A stretch of 64,000 nucleotides of DNA from positions 3,989,501-4,053,500 of the forward strand of contig NZ_CP031728.1 in NCBI RefSeq assembly GCF_008806975.1, written 5' to 3'. Position numbers and translations under genes: made by a program. This stretch comes from Cellvibrio sp. KY-GH-1 (GTDB taxonomy: Bacteria > Pseudomonadota > Gammaproteobacteria > Pseudomonadales > Cellvibrionaceae). Below the pieces are notes generated by a model. It searched no databases. It saw only the letters and a list, made by a program, of their open reading frames with translations, and was not told the DNA's origin. Shown piece by piece: positions 34,901 to 44,039 of the stretch. Each line of letters opens with the position of its first letter. The stretch's first letter is position 1.

Positions 34901-37864
34901 ATGCCCGAATCTCTGCCCTTATTGTTCCGACGCCCCCGGGTGTTGGCGGCCCTTGTACTGGGGTTGAGCCTGCTCGTCGGTGCTTTGGTGATTTGGAATC
35001 TGGAGCAGAGCCGGCGCGAGGCCAAACGTGCGGCGGTTTTACATGTAGCCACCAACCATGCGCTGCTGATCCGCAATAGCCTGGACCAAGCGCTTACCAT
35101 CAACTATTCCATGGCCGCACTGGTGCGTTTAAGCCAAGGAGCACCGCGCCGGTTTGACGAGGCGGCGCGCGAACTGCTTCCATATTTTGGTGCTGTGTCT
35201 CATATCGCCTTGTCCCCCGGCGGCGTTATTACCTATGTCTATCCTCTGGCCGGCAATGAGAAATCTGTTGGCTTTAACCCACTCAATGATCCTGTGCAGG
35301 GGCCGGATGCGCGCCGCGCTGTAGAAACCGGGCAACTGACTCTCGCGGGCCCGGTGCAATTGGTACAAGGTGGATTGGGCGCGGTTGCGCGGTTGCCGAT
35401 ATTTTTAGAAGATCAGGCCGGCCGCCATTTTTGGGGTTTTAGCAGCGTCATCATCCGGATTAATAAATTGTTGGATCAGGCCAATTTTCATCAGCTTGAT
35501 AAAGGCGTGATGGCCTATGAACTCTGGAGCAATCACCCTGATACTGGCGCACATGACATGATCGCGGTCAATGCGAGCGAGCACCTGTCAGATCCGGTTG
35601 AAAAAGAAATACCGGTTCCTAATGGCCGATGGACGTTGAGCGTCCAACCCATCGACGGCTGGACAAATCCCTGGCAGATTGCGAGTGAAATATTTATCGC
35701 CGGATTGCTCAGCGTAATGTTTGCCTGGTTGAGTTTTTTATTGGTCAATTTGCAACGTCGCCGCATCAGTTTGCAATCGGCGGTGGCAGATCAAACGCGC
35801 GAACTATTAAACGCGCGCGCTGAACTACAAGCGACCCTGGATGCCATTCCCGACTTGCTATTTGATTTGGACGGTGCTGGCATCATTCATGGTTACCACA
35901 CTAATCAGTCCGATTTACTCACAGTGCCGCCGGCCCGTTTTCTCGGCCAGGATTTTCGCCATTTTTTACCTCCGCATGCCATTACCGTCGTGGAAGCCGC
36001 CATGCGAGAAGCGGACGAAAAAGGCCTTTCGACCGGCAAATACTATTCGGTGGTTGTCGATGGTCGTCAAATAGTGATGGAGTTATCTGTCTCGCGCAAA
36101 GCCGCAGAATTAACACAGCGTTACGTCGTACTCGCACGTGACATTACCGAGCGTCGCCGTGCTGAAGCAGAATTGCGCGTTGCTGCTACGGCGTTCGAGG
36201 CCAGCGAAGGCATGATGATTACCGACCCTGACGGCAACATAGTAAGGGTCAACAAAGCCTTTACCGAAATCACTCAATACACCGCTGAAGAGGTGCTGGG
36301 TAAAAATCCGAAGCTATTGCGTTCCGGGCGTCATGACCAACATTTCTATCAGCAGATGTGGCGCACGATTTTAAGCGAGGGCAGTTGGCGTGGAGAAATC
36401 TGGAATCGACGCAAAAGCGGTGAAATCTTTCCGGAATGGCTCACCATTACTGCCGTGCGCAATAAGTACAATGAAATTACCCATTTTGTGTCGACGCTGA
36501 CGGACATTAGCGAATTAAAACAAAACGAAGAGCGCATTCATCATCTCGCGTTTTTTGACCCGCTCACGCAATTACCCAATCGCCGCTTGCTGCGCGATCG
36601 TCTCGAACATGCTTTTGCCACCAGTTTGCGCCAAAAAAGTCACGGCGCTTTGCTATTTATCGACCTCGACGATTTTAAAACGCTGAATGACAATCGCGGT
36701 CACCATATCGGTGATTTGCTCTTGATCGCCGTTGCTGAACGTTTGCGTCAATCGGTGCGCGAGCAGGATACAGTGGCGCGCCTTGGTGGCGATGAATTTG
36801 TGGTGGTGCTGGAGGGCCTGGGTGAAAACCGCGATGACGCAGCCACCTATGCGCAGCGTGTGGCCGAAAAAATTCTCGCGCATTTAAATGGGGTTTATCG
36901 TCTTGAGCAGCGTGAATATTTCAACACGCCCAGCATTGGCATTTGTCTGTTTGGTGATAATCAGCTGGGAATTGATGAGCTGCTAAAACAGGCTGACCAA
37001 GCCATGTATCACGCCAAAGCGGCAGGCAGAAATACCTTGCGCTTTTTTGATCCGGAAATGCAAACCATTACCGCGCAGCGTTTTGCACTGCAACATGACA
37101 TTCGTGAGGCGTTACAACGTGAAGAGTTCCAGCTGTATTTGCAGCCGCAGTTAAATGACTTGGGCCAGATCAAAGGCGCAGAGGCATTAATTCGATGGTT
37201 GCACCCACAACGGGGGATGGTGTCACCATTGGAGTTTATTCCGATCGCAGAAGACTCCGGATTAATTATTCCACTGGGGAACTGGATCGTAGAGGAAGCT
37301 TGTAAGCGTCTGGTGAGCTGGTCGACGGATTCAGCGACGGAACATTTGTCGCTCGCGATCAATGTAAGTGCGCGACAAATCCAGCAATATAATTTTGTTG
37401 AACAATTGCTGGAGATCATTCACAGAACCGGAGCCGATCCACGGCAGTTGAAACTGGAGCTGACCGAATCCATGTTGGTTGATAACCCGCAAGATATCAT
37501 CACTAAAATGGATGCATTAAAACCGCATGGGATTAAATTTTCTCTGGACGATTTTGGCACTGGCTATTCATCGCTCTCCTATTTAAAGCGGCTGCCGATT
37601 AACGAATTAAAAATCGATAAGTCCTTCGTTAACGATATCCTCACCGACCCCAACGACGCCGCCATTGCTCGCATGATCATTCGCCTCGCCCAAAGTATGG
37701 AGTTGTCAGTTATTGCGGAGGGTGTAGAAACCAAGGCCCAACGCGACTGGTTGGAGCAAGAAGGTTGCCTTAAATACCAGGGCTATTATTTTGCTCGCCC
37801 AATGCCAGCAGATAAATTTGCGGAATTTATTGCGGGAACCAATCAGGAACTTACTTCGCATTAA
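34901..37864 (+). CDS. Membrane c-di-GMP enzyme, CHASE-PAS-PAS-GGDEF-EAL
   Basis: A 987-residue inner-membrane signalling protein. Two membrane segments (about 12-34 and 263-286) enclose a periplasmic CHASE-like sensor domain. Then two PAS domains (about 305-415 and 425-540), GGDEF (about 547-713) with an intact RLGGDEF motif and an RxxD inhibitory site (REQD) five residues earlier, and EAL (about 728-977) with EALIRW, ELTESM, DDFGTGYSS and EGVET. Both catalytic halves look active, so it could make and degrade cyclic di-GMP, with balance set by the sensors. ATG 34901 fits the first hydrophobic segment. It is monocistronic. Confidence 0.93.
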   Translation: MPESLPLLFRRPRVLAALVLGLSLLVGALVIWNLEQSRREAKRAAVLHVATNHALLIRNSLDQALTINYSMAALVRLSQGAPRRFDEAARELLPYFGAVSHIALSPGGVITYVYPLAGNEKSVGFNPLNDPVQGPDARRAVETGQLTLAGPVQLVQGGLGAVARLPIFLEDQAGRHFWGFSSVIIRINKLLDQANFHQLDKGVMAYELWSNHPDTGAHDMIAVNASEHLSDPVEKEIPVPNGRWTLSVQPIDGWTNPWQIASEIFIAGLLSVMFAWLSFLLVNLQRRRISLQSAVADQTRELLNARAELQATLDAIPDLLFDLDGAGIIHGYHTNQSDLLTVPPARFLGQDFRHFLPPHAITVVEAAMREADEKGLSTGKYYSVVVDGRQIVMELSVSRKAAELTQRYVVLARDITERRRAEAELRVAATAFEASEGMMITDPDGNIVRVNKAFTEITQYTAEEVLGKNPKLLRSGRHDQHFYQQMWRTILSEGSWRGEIWNRRKSGEIFPEWLTITAVRNKYNEITHFVSTLTDISELKQNEERIHHLAFFDPLTQLPNRRLLRDRLEHAFATSLRQKSHGALLFIDLDDFKTLNDNRGHHIGDLLLIAVAERLRQSVREQDTVARLGGDEFVVVLEGLGENRDDAATYAQRVAEKILAHLNGVYRLEQREYFNTPSIGICLFGDNQLGIDELLKQADQAMYHAKAAGRNTLRFFDPEMQTITAQRFALQHDIREALQREEFQLYLQPQLNDLGQIKGAEALIRWLHPQRGMVSPLEFIPIAEDSGLIIPLGNWIVEEACKRLVSWSTDSATEHLSLAINVSARQIQQYNFVEQLLEIIHRTGADPRQLKLELTESMLVDNPQDIITKMDALKPHGIKFSLDDFGTGYSSLSYLKRLPINELKIDKSFVNDILTDPNDAAIARMIIRLAQSMELSVIAEGVETKAQRDWLEQEGCLKYQGYYFARPMPADKFAEFIAGTNQELTSH

Positions 37865-38010
37865 TGTCTCTATTCTTCATAGATAAAAATCGACGGCTCC
37901 TTCGATAACCCTATTTGAACATCGGCTGGCTGCGCGCAAAAAATTGCGCTAGGATGCGGCTCCAACCTATCCCCTCCCCAGTTCCCAATTCATATCAATA
38001 TGGATATTTC

Positions 38011-39420
38011 ATGCATCTGACCGTCGGCAAAAAACTGTGGCTGGCATTTGTGGGCACAATTACCTTGTGTGTACTTGCGCTTTATTTATTGCTGCATAAC
38101 AGCCTCAAGCAAGGATTTCTGGATTACACCTCACAACAGTCAGTGCAGCGGTTGGAGATTTTACGCAGTGCCCTGGCGAGCATTTATCGCGAAGAAGGTT
38201 CGTTCGACGCGTTGAAAGCAGATGCGGATCGTTGGCTCAAACTGAAAGACATTATATTTGCAGAAAGTGATGCACTATTTTCCGGTTTGCCCGAAGTTGC
38301 CGATGCGGATAGGTCTGCTCACACGGTTTACCGTGAATTTGTTAGCAGTATTAGCCTTGCAGATGTTAACAGGCAGGTAATTCTTGGCGTGGTGAAGCCG
38401 GAGCAAGAATTAACCTGGGTTCCGGTTACTGATTTGAATAAGATTATTGGCTTTATCAGTTTTGAAAAACCCAAAGTCGTTACTAATACTCAAGACCAAA
38501 ATTTTATTGAGCACCAATTTAAAGTGTTCAGTGTTATCAGCCTATTGGTACTGGTGATCGCCACGCTGGTCGCTACATTATTTGCACGCCGTATCAGCCG
38601 CCCATTAATGACACTTGCACAAAAAGCCCATGCGCTCGCCTCGGGTGATTACTCCCAGAAAATTCCGGTGACAAGTCGCGACGAAATTGGTCAGGTGTGC
38701 AACAGTTTTAATCAACTCAGTGAGGCGCTCGCGGCCAACCAGCAATCGCGCGCGCTCTGGGTGGCCGATATTTCCCACGAAATGCGTACGCCCTTGTCTG
38801 TGCTGAAGGTACAAATAGAAGCCATGCAAGATGGCATCAGGCCGGCGAACGCGGAAAATCTGGCGCTGCTTTATGATAAAGCGCTGGGGTTGAGCAAACT
38901 GATCGACGATTTGTTTGAGCTTTCATTGTCGGATGTGGGAGCACTTAGCTATCACAAACAAACGATCAATCTGGTGCCGCTACTAAAAACCTGTATCGAA
39001 CATTTTCAGGCAAAAGCACAGCAAGCAGGCTTGCGCTTGCAGGATCAGCTTGATCACCAACACTCGATATGGATCAGTGCAGACAGGGATCGCCTGCAAC
39101 AGCTATTTAGCAACCTGTTGGAAAATTCGTTCCGCTATACCCATAGCCCGGGTGCAGTTTCCGTGGCCCTGACCACCAGGGCCACTCATGTCGAAATAAC
39201 TATCGATGACAGTCCACCGGGTATTGCGCCGGATCAATATGAAAAAGTTTTTGAACGGCTTTACCGCGTGGAAAATTCGCGCAGTCGCCAAACGGGAGGC
39301 GCGGGTTTAGGGTTGGCGATTTGCAAAAATATTGTTGAAGCCCATCAGGGCACTATTTCAGCCAATGAATCTGCACTGGGCGGTTTGCAAATTCGTATCA
39401 ATTTGCCGCTCGTTAAATAA
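38011..39420 (+). CDS. BaeS-like sensor histidine kinase
   Basis: A 469-residue inner-membrane kinase: membrane segment (about 9-28), periplasmic sensor region, second membrane segment (about 172-192), HAMP (about 193-245), HisKA with the phospho-acceptor His in DISHEMRTPLS (about 256), and a HATPase domain with N box (LLENSFRYTH), G1 (DDSPPGIA) and G2 (GGAGLGLAI). ATG 38011 is chosen since the upstream 32 codons are Pro-rich and unlike a signal anchor. The response regulator gene follows after 27 bp. The pair is similar to envelope-stress systems BaeSR/CpxAR, and a Spy/CpxP-like gene lies downstream, which supports this role. Confidence 0.88.
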   Translation: MHLTVGKKLWLAFVGTITLCVLALYLLLHNSLKQGFLDYTSQQSVQRLEILRSALASIYREEGSFDALKADADRWLKLKDIIFAESDALFSGLPEVADADRSAHTVYREFVSSISLADVNRQVILGVVKPEQELTWVPVTDLNKIIGFISFEKPKVVTNTQDQNFIEHQFKVFSVISLLVLVIATLVATLFARRISRPLMTLAQKAHALASGDYSQKIPVTSRDEIGQVCNSFNQLSEALAANQQSRALWVADISHEMRTPLSVLKVQIEAMQDGIRPANAENLALLYDKALGLSKLIDDLFELSLSDVGALSYHKQTINLVPLLKTCIEHFQAKAQQAGLRLQDQLDHQHSIWISADRDRLQQLFSNLLENSFRYTHSPGAVSVALTTRATHVEITIDDSPPGIAPDQYEKVFERLYRVENSRSRQTGGAGLGLAICKNIVEAHQGTISANESALGGLQIRINLPLVK

Positions 39421-39447
39421 CGATTTATTCATCAGGGATATTTGTCG

Positions 39448-40128
39448 ATGTCAGCATTCATTTGCGTAATTGAAGATGAGCCGGATCTAGCCACATTGAT
39501 GGTGGATTACCTCAAGGCCAACGATTTTCAAACGATCGTGTTTAATCGCGGCGATGAGGCTGATCTGTGGTTGCAGAGTAACAACCCGGATCTGATTTTA
39601 TTGGATCTCATGCTACCGGGCATGGATGGATTGCAGGTTTGTAAAAACCAACGTCAACGCTCGGCGGTCCCCATCATTATGATGACCGCCAAAACCGAAG
39701 AAATAGACCGCTTACTGGGCTTGGAATTAGGTGCGGACGATTATATTTGCAAACCTTATAGTGCTCGCGAAGTAGTCGCGCGGGTCAAGGCTGTGTTGCG
39801 TCGCATGTGTGTCAGTGCGCCGGTACCAGCGGGCGCAAAACCCTCGGTGACGCTCGATGAGCAGCGTATGAGTGTCCGCATTTTTGATCAGCCGGTGGAA
39901 TTGACGAGTGTGGAATTCCAGTTATTTTCCCTGCTTTATTCCCAGCCGGGGAGGATTTTCTCGCGCCAATATATTCTCGACAACATCTATCAGGACTACC
40001 GCGTGGTGGGCGATAGAACCGTCGATGGCCACATCAAAAAACTGCGCAAAAAGCTCAATGAAGCCAATGAACAGGTGGAGCTGATCCGCTCCGTCTATGG
40101 TTGTGGTTATAAATACGAAGCCCCTTAG
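39448..40128 (+). CDS. OmpR-family response regulator (BaeR-like)
   Basis: A 226-residue regulator with a receiver domain (acidic pair EDEP, phospho-Asp in LILLDLMLPGMDG, Lys in CKPYSARE) and a winged-helix DNA-binding domain (about 130-224, SRQYILDNIY and DGHIKKLRKKL). ATG 39448 is chosen over TTG 39442; AGGGAT lies upstream. It is cotranscribed with the kinase. It probably activates the small periplasmic gene that follows, since tandem direct repeats with an 11-bp period lie in the gap. Confidence 0.92.
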   Translation: MSAFICVIEDEPDLATLMVDYLKANDFQTIVFNRGDEADLWLQSNNPDLILLDLMLPGMDGLQVCKNQRQRSAVPIIMMTAKTEEIDRLLGLELGADDYICKPYSAREVVARVKAVLRRMCVSAPVPAGAKPSVTLDEQRMSVRIFDQPVELTSVEFQLFSLLYSQPGRIFSRQYILDNIYQDYRVVGDRTVDGHIKKLRKKLNEANEQVELIRSVYGCGYKYEAP

Positions 40129-40153
40129 GGGCTGAATCCCGCCCGCTCAAAGA

Positions 40154-40181
40154 CACATTTCTTTCACATTTCAAACATTTT
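40154..40181 (+). promoter_or_regulatory. Putative response-regulator box upstream of the Spy/CpxP-like gene
   Basis: CACATTT occurs at 40154 and 40165 (11 bp apart), followed by AAACATTTT. OmpR-family regulators bind such direct half-sites about one helical turn apart. Confidence 0.45.
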
Positions 40182-40242
40182 CCTTCCCCAATTGTGGCGC
40201 AAATTAGCAACTGTAGACCCCACAACCACAGAGGAAAATGCA

Positions 40243-40770
40243 ATGAAAAAGTTAATTATCGCCAGCTTGATCGTAGGTAGTGTTGCTTGTGTAGCCGTAG
40301 CATCAAATGCGGATTACACGTCTATGCACGGCAACTGGAGTCAGCATTCAGATGGGAATGACAAGGCGGATTGGAAAAGCGGCCAAAATCGTTTTGTTGA
40401 GCAGCTGAACCTTGACCCTGAGCGCGCCGCGAAAATGAATGAGATCCTCAGCTCCTATCGCGAAATCCCGAAACTCTACTTCACTAACCAAACCGATAAA
40501 ATTCCGGAGTTCCTGGCGCAAAAAGAGGCAGAGCTGGAAGCCCTGTTAACCCCGGAAGAACTGGCGCAATTCAAGCAAGCGTTTGCCGACTGGGCGAAAA
40601 AGAAAAATTTCAAATTTATGAATTTCTCGGCTTATCAAGCCCAGCCACAGCTCAATCCCGCGCATGAAATAAAATTGAATGACGACTTGCGTGAAGAAAT
40701 TCAACAAACCCTGAACCGAGAAATACTGGAACTGCGCAAGCAACTCCATCCGCACACTGTAAATGCTTAA
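40243..40770 (+). CDS. Spy/CpxP-like small periplasmic protein
   Basis: A 175-residue protein with a signal peptide (KKLIIASLIVGSVACVAVA, residues 2-20) and a mature part that is all helical and charged. The segments NLDPERAAKMNEIL and LTPEELAQFKQAF match the LTxxQ-type hairpins of the CpxP/Spy family. These act as periplasmic chaperones or repressors of envelope stress kinases. It follows the BaeS/BaeR-like pair, which fits a feedback or target role. ATG 40243 has AGAGGA 8 bases upstream. Spy proteins are shorter (about 140 residues); the C-terminus here has an extra amphipathic helix. Confidence 0.7.
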   Translation: MKKLIIASLIVGSVACVAVASNADYTSMHGNWSQHSDGNDKADWKSGQNRFVEQLNLDPERAAKMNEILSSYREIPKLYFTNQTDKIPEFLAQKEAELEALLTPEELAQFKQAFADWAKKKNFKFMNFSAYQAQPQLNPAHEIKLNDDLREEIQQTLNREILELRKQLHPHTVNA

Positions 40771-40780
40771 TTTTCCGATT

Positions 40781-40831
40781 GCCATAACTCTGCGCCATAT
40801 TTGCTAGCCCTGGTAGCAACAGAGTTATGGC
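40781..40831. other. Branched hairpin between Spy-like and DUF4405 genes
   Basis: Outer stem GCCATAACTCTG/CAGAGTTATGGC (12 bp, perfect) encloses an inner stem TTGCTA/TAGCAA. No T tract follows. It may slow RNA decay or act as a terminator. Confidence 0.6.
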
Positions 40832-40851
40832 ACTAATTCCGCGAGCAGATT

Positions 40852-41919
40852 ATGAATATCCGAATTATTTCCAGCATTGTATTGTCAGTTGCCTTTGTCG
40901 TCCTGCTGATTACTGGTGTGTTGCTTTATCTCACGCCCTATAATTATTTTGTCGGCTCACTGCATATATGGGGCGCCATTTTATTTCTAGCTTGTATTAT
41001 TTTTCATTTTAAAAATAACGCCAAGACCTACAAGAATCACATCCAAAAACGTGTTGGCAAATGGGCGATGGCGATTGCTGTACTCGGGCTTGTGCCCATG
41101 ATAATCGGACTTATGTTTAACATAGCCCCCATCTCATCGGTAGTTCACTTTGGTTACGACCTTAAAAAATCCCAGCAACCCGAAAAACATGAGTATGAAG
41201 TGGTAGACCTAACCGCGGATAACACAACACCAGAAACGGGTTCGCCAAACATTGCAACTAGCAAACGCCATACACCTAAACTCAAGGTGTTTTTTAAAGC
41301 GGGCCAAGAATACCAATCTGCGCCACAATCGCTATTTTTAAATATTACCTACACCAGCGTGCCGCAAATTGTTGTTTGGATGGAGACACTGGAAGGAAAA
41401 TATATAGACACACTTTATATAACCGGGAAAACGTCTGACTCCAGTTATCGCTCGAAAGATCCGAAGGTTGACATTGTGCGTCGGCCAGAAGCGTTGCCCT
41501 ATTGGAGCCACAAACGCGGAATTAAAGCGAACGATGGGCTTTATACTCCCGAGGGCAAAAGTTCAGATCTGGACGGCATCACTGCAGCAACGCCCAAGAT
41601 GGATTACCAGGTCGCCATGTCAGCGCCGCAAATGGGTCGCTACAAATTAATGGTAGAAGTTAATCGCACCTATGATTTTAACGAGTTCTACAGCAAAACC
41701 CGTTTTCCCGATGATGCGATTTACAGCGGCTCAGGTTCATCCGGCCAACCATCGCTAATTTACGAATCCATTATGGACTCACAACAACCAGGACAACATC
41801 TATTTACCTTAGTCGGCCATGGTCATCACTCAGGTAAAGACGGCTCGCTCTACTCCGACCTGCACAATATCACTACCGCCAAACAAATCCTGGAATTTAT
41901 TGTGGCGAGTGTGGAATAG
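40852..41919 (+). CDS. Membrane protein with DUF4405-like and DUF2271-like parts
   Basis: A 355-residue protein. The N-terminal ~105 residues have three hydrophobic segments with His residues (LHIWGAILF, IIFHFKNN), the pattern of DUF4405 and related heme-binding membrane domains. The C-terminal ~200 residues resemble DUF2271 periplasmic domains (a strand-rich region around QIVVWMETLEGKYIDTL, and FNEFYSKTRFPDDAIYSG). This combination suggests a redox or metal-related membrane protein, perhaps a partner for an electron-transfer step, but the function is not established. It has its own ATG at 40852 after the branched hairpin. Confidence 0.6.
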   Translation: MNIRIISSIVLSVAFVVLLITGVLLYLTPYNYFVGSLHIWGAILFLACIIFHFKNNAKTYKNHIQKRVGKWAMAIAVLGLVPMIIGLMFNIAPISSVVHFGYDLKKSQQPEKHEYEVVDLTADNTTPETGSPNIATSKRHTPKLKVFFKAGQEYQSAPQSLFLNITYTSVPQIVVWMETLEGKYIDTLYITGKTSDSSYRSKDPKVDIVRRPEALPYWSHKRGIKANDGLYTPEGKSSDLDGITAATPKMDYQVAMSAPQMGRYKLMVEVNRTYDFNEFYSKTRFPDDAIYSGSGSSGQPSLIYESIMDSQQPGQHLFTLVGHGHHSGKDGSLYSDLHNITTAKQILEFIVASVE

Positions 41920-42030
41920 GAAGAAAAACTAATGGTGATAGTATCAGTGGAAAAGACATAGGCAGTGAGTTTGTTTATGATCCCAATACACACTCAAGCT
42001 GACCTCATGGTAACTAAACTCCAGGTAACT

Positions 42031-43038
42031 ATGTCTATCACCACCAAAACCTGCCATCACCCCATCCACACCCAAACCAATCCGCTCGCGGAAAAAAATA
42101 CCCTGCGTGCGGTTGTGCTTACGGCGGTGATGATGGTGTTGGAAATTGTCGGGGGTTGGTATTACCACTCCATGGCACTGCTGGCCGATGGCTGGCATAT
42201 GAGTTCCCATGTGGTGGCATTGGGTTTGGCGTTGGGTGCTTATGTATTAGCGCGGCGTTACGCGCAGGACGGCCGTTTTAGTTTCGGCACCTGGAAAATG
42301 GAAGTGCTGGGCGGTTATACCAGCGCGATTTTATTGGTACTGGTCGCGGTCACTATGATGTACCACTCGGTGGCGCGCTTGCTGGTACCCATGGCGATAG
42401 TGTACGACCAGGCAATTATGTTGGCGGCAATCGGATTGGTGGTGAATTTGGTTTGTGCCTGGTGGTTAAAAGACGGGCATCACCATCATCACGGTCATGC
42501 ACAGCATCACCATGAACACGCACATCATGGCCACGATCACGATCACGATCACGATCACGATCACGATCACGATCACGATCACGATCACGAACATGAGCAC
42601 CATCACGAAGATTTAAATTTGCGCGCAGCCTATACCCATGTGTTGGCTGACGCGCTGACTTCACTGCTGGCGATTTTTGCATTGTTGGGCGGTAAATTTT
42701 TTGGTGCCGATTGGCTCGACCCGGTGATGGGAATTGTGGGTTCCGTTCTGGTGGCGGTCTGGGCGTTTGGTTTATTGCGCGATACCGGCCGGGCCTTGCT
42801 CGATGCCGAAATGGATGCGCCGGTAGTGGATGAAATTCGTGCAGTGATTGCGCAGTTGCCGGTTGCGGCAGAATTAAAAGATTTGCATGTCTGGCGCGTT
42901 GGTGCGGGGCAATACGCTTGTGCATTGGCGGTGAGAATTCCGTCGGACACGATCGGTATTGATGCAGGGTTTCTTAAACAGCAGCTCGCCATTCACGAAG
43001 AGCTGGTCCATATCACCGTTGAATTAACGACGCATTAA
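42031..43038 (+). CDS. dmeF: Cation diffusion facilitator, DmeF-like Co/Ni/Zn exporter
   Basis: A 335-residue inner-membrane transporter with six hydrophobic segments and CDF metal-site motifs: HSMALLADGWHMSSH (TM2, His/Asp pair) and HVLADALTS (TM5). A His-rich cytoplasmic loop lies between TM4 and TM5 (about residues 150-195, with repeated HD dipeptides). The C-terminal domain ends with VELTTH. The TM motifs and loop position match DmeF-type Co(II)/Ni(II) exporters; zinc is also possible. ATG 42031 is preferred; ATG 42007 and TTG 41965 are alternatives, giving up to 22 extra residues. The loop is encoded by a hexanucleotide repeat. Confidence 0.8.
   Translation: MSITTKTCHHPIHTQTNPLAEKNTLRAVVLTAVMMVLEIVGGWYYHSMALLADGWHMSSHVVALGLALGAYVLARRYAQDGRFSFGTWKMEVLGGYTSAILLVLVAVTMMYHSVARLLVPMAIVYDQAIMLAAIGLVVNLVCAWWLKDGHHHHHGHAQHHHEHAHHGHDHDHDHDHDHDHDHDHDHEHEHHHEDLNLRAAYTHVLADALTSLLAIFALLGGKFFGADWLDPVMGIVGSVLVAVWAFGLLRDTGRALLDAEMDAPVVDEIRAVIAQLPVAAELKDLHVWRVGAGQYACALAVRIPSDTIGIDAGFLKQQLAIHEELVHITVELTTH
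42532..42585 (+). repeat. Hexanucleotide repeat (CACGAT)9 coding for His-Asp
   Basis: Nine perfect CACGAT units inside the DmeF-like gene encode alternating His and Asp in the metal-binding loop. Length change by slippage keeps the frame, so copy number could tune the loop. Confidence 0.9.
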
Positions 43039-43228
43039 GCGCAAAAAACATTCAATCATGTCGGTGCTGTAATAGGCTGTAATCCAGTTTGTCGTCTGAA
43101 TCAACGCAAATATTTTTGTGACGCTGTTTGTATTAAAAAAAGAACAAGACCGCAAAAATTTTTGTGCTACCATCCAAGCAATTCGCAATTGTTAGACCAA
43201 AACGACATAACACAGGTCAGGTGCACAG

Positions 43229-43804
43229 GTGATTCAGGCGGCGATTAACCATTTGGCAGTTCAGCTGAATGCGTACCTCAAACGCACTAACAATCTCACA
43301 GAAGATATTGTGGTGGTGTCCAGCCTGGTGGAAAGCGATGGTAACGTCGCGGCCAACACCAACAATAAATTGGTGTTATTCCTCACCAACATTGAGAAAG
43401 ATCCTGTGCCGCAAGCCAATGCCGTGCGCGCCACCGGTTTTGATGGCCGCGCCCTGGTTGGCAGTCGTTCGCTGTATTTAAATTTGTATGTGATGCTCGC
43501 GGCAAATTTCAGTGGCAGTAATTATCCGGAAGCGCTGAAGTTTATTTCCAAAGCCATCGCATTTTTTCAGATGCAACCGGTGTTCGATAAACAATCGACA
43601 CCGGATCTGGATTCCCGCATCGATAAACTCGTATTGGATATCGAGAACCTGAATATTCAGGATTTAAGTAATCTCTGGGGTTTATTGGGCGGGAAATACC
43701 TTCCCTCCGTTTACTATCGCGTGCGCATGGTAAGCATCAACCCAGACAATGTAATTGCACAGTTGCCTTATGCGACTCGTCCGCAAAGCGATGTGCGCGG
43801 TTAA
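43229..43804 (+). CDS. eCIS DUF4255 protein (Afp16/Pvc16-like cap or terminator)
   Basis: A 191-residue protein of the DUF4255 family that caps or terminates the tube and sheath at the distal end in Afp/PVC-type particles. Landmarks are the N-terminal helix IQAAINHLAVQLNAYL, the strand NKLVLFLTNIEKD and the C-terminal strand-rich LPSVYYRVRMV. The start is GTG 43229, with CAGG upstream. It is the first gene of the eCIS block and lies upstream of the sheath gene rather than at the end as in Afp. This order resembles other single-sheath eCIS loci. It is followed by a large hairpin element. Confidence 0.85.
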   Translation: MIQAAINHLAVQLNAYLKRTNNLTEDIVVVSSLVESDGNVAANTNNKLVLFLTNIEKDPVPQANAVRATGFDGRALVGSRSLYLNLYVMLAANFSGSNYPEALKFISKAIAFFQMQPVFDKQSTPDLDSRIDKLVLDIENLNIQDLSNLWGLLGGKYLPSVYYRVRMVSINPDNVIAQLPYATRPQSDVRG

Positions 43805-43810
43805 TTGAAG

Positions 43811-43997
43811 AATTTGGCCTTTTCCATTTTATTGTTGCGGACACGCCGTGAATACCCTTCGGGCCTACCCGCAATAAATTGCGGTCGTTTCGTGCGCGCA
43901 AAACATGTTTTGCTTTATGCGCACTACACCCCTGTAGGCTAATCGTTGGCGTCCCGCCTCCGATTGCCTGCAACAATAAAATGGAATAAGCCAAATT
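43811..43997. mobile_element. Nested hairpin element, copy 1
   Basis: Outer arms 43811-43838 and 43970-43997 are inverted repeats (26/28 identical). The core 43844-43959 contains successive hairpins: CCCTTCGGG, CCGCAATAAATTGCGG, GTGCGC...GCGCAC around GCAAAACATGTTTTGC, CTACA-CCCC-TGTAG and GGCG-TCC-CGCC. An inverted copy is at 50722-50901, about 90% identical in the ~98 bp from the first to the fourth hairpin, with compensatory changes in stems. No coding content. Type could be a REP/MITE-like element or a structured RNA; no transposase was seen. Confidence 0.7.
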
Positions 43998-44039
43998 AGC
44001 GGTTAATGATTCGATCCTAATTTCGCAAAGGACATTGTT

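Noticed and set aside
42532..42585. Possible CRISPR-like array
   Set aside because: It is a perfect microsatellite without spacers, in frame within a transporter gene.
42416..42925. Minus-strand open frame with repeated Arg-Asp dipeptides
   Set aside because: It is the complement of the (CACGAT) repeat in the DmeF-like gene; no start signal and no family resemblance.
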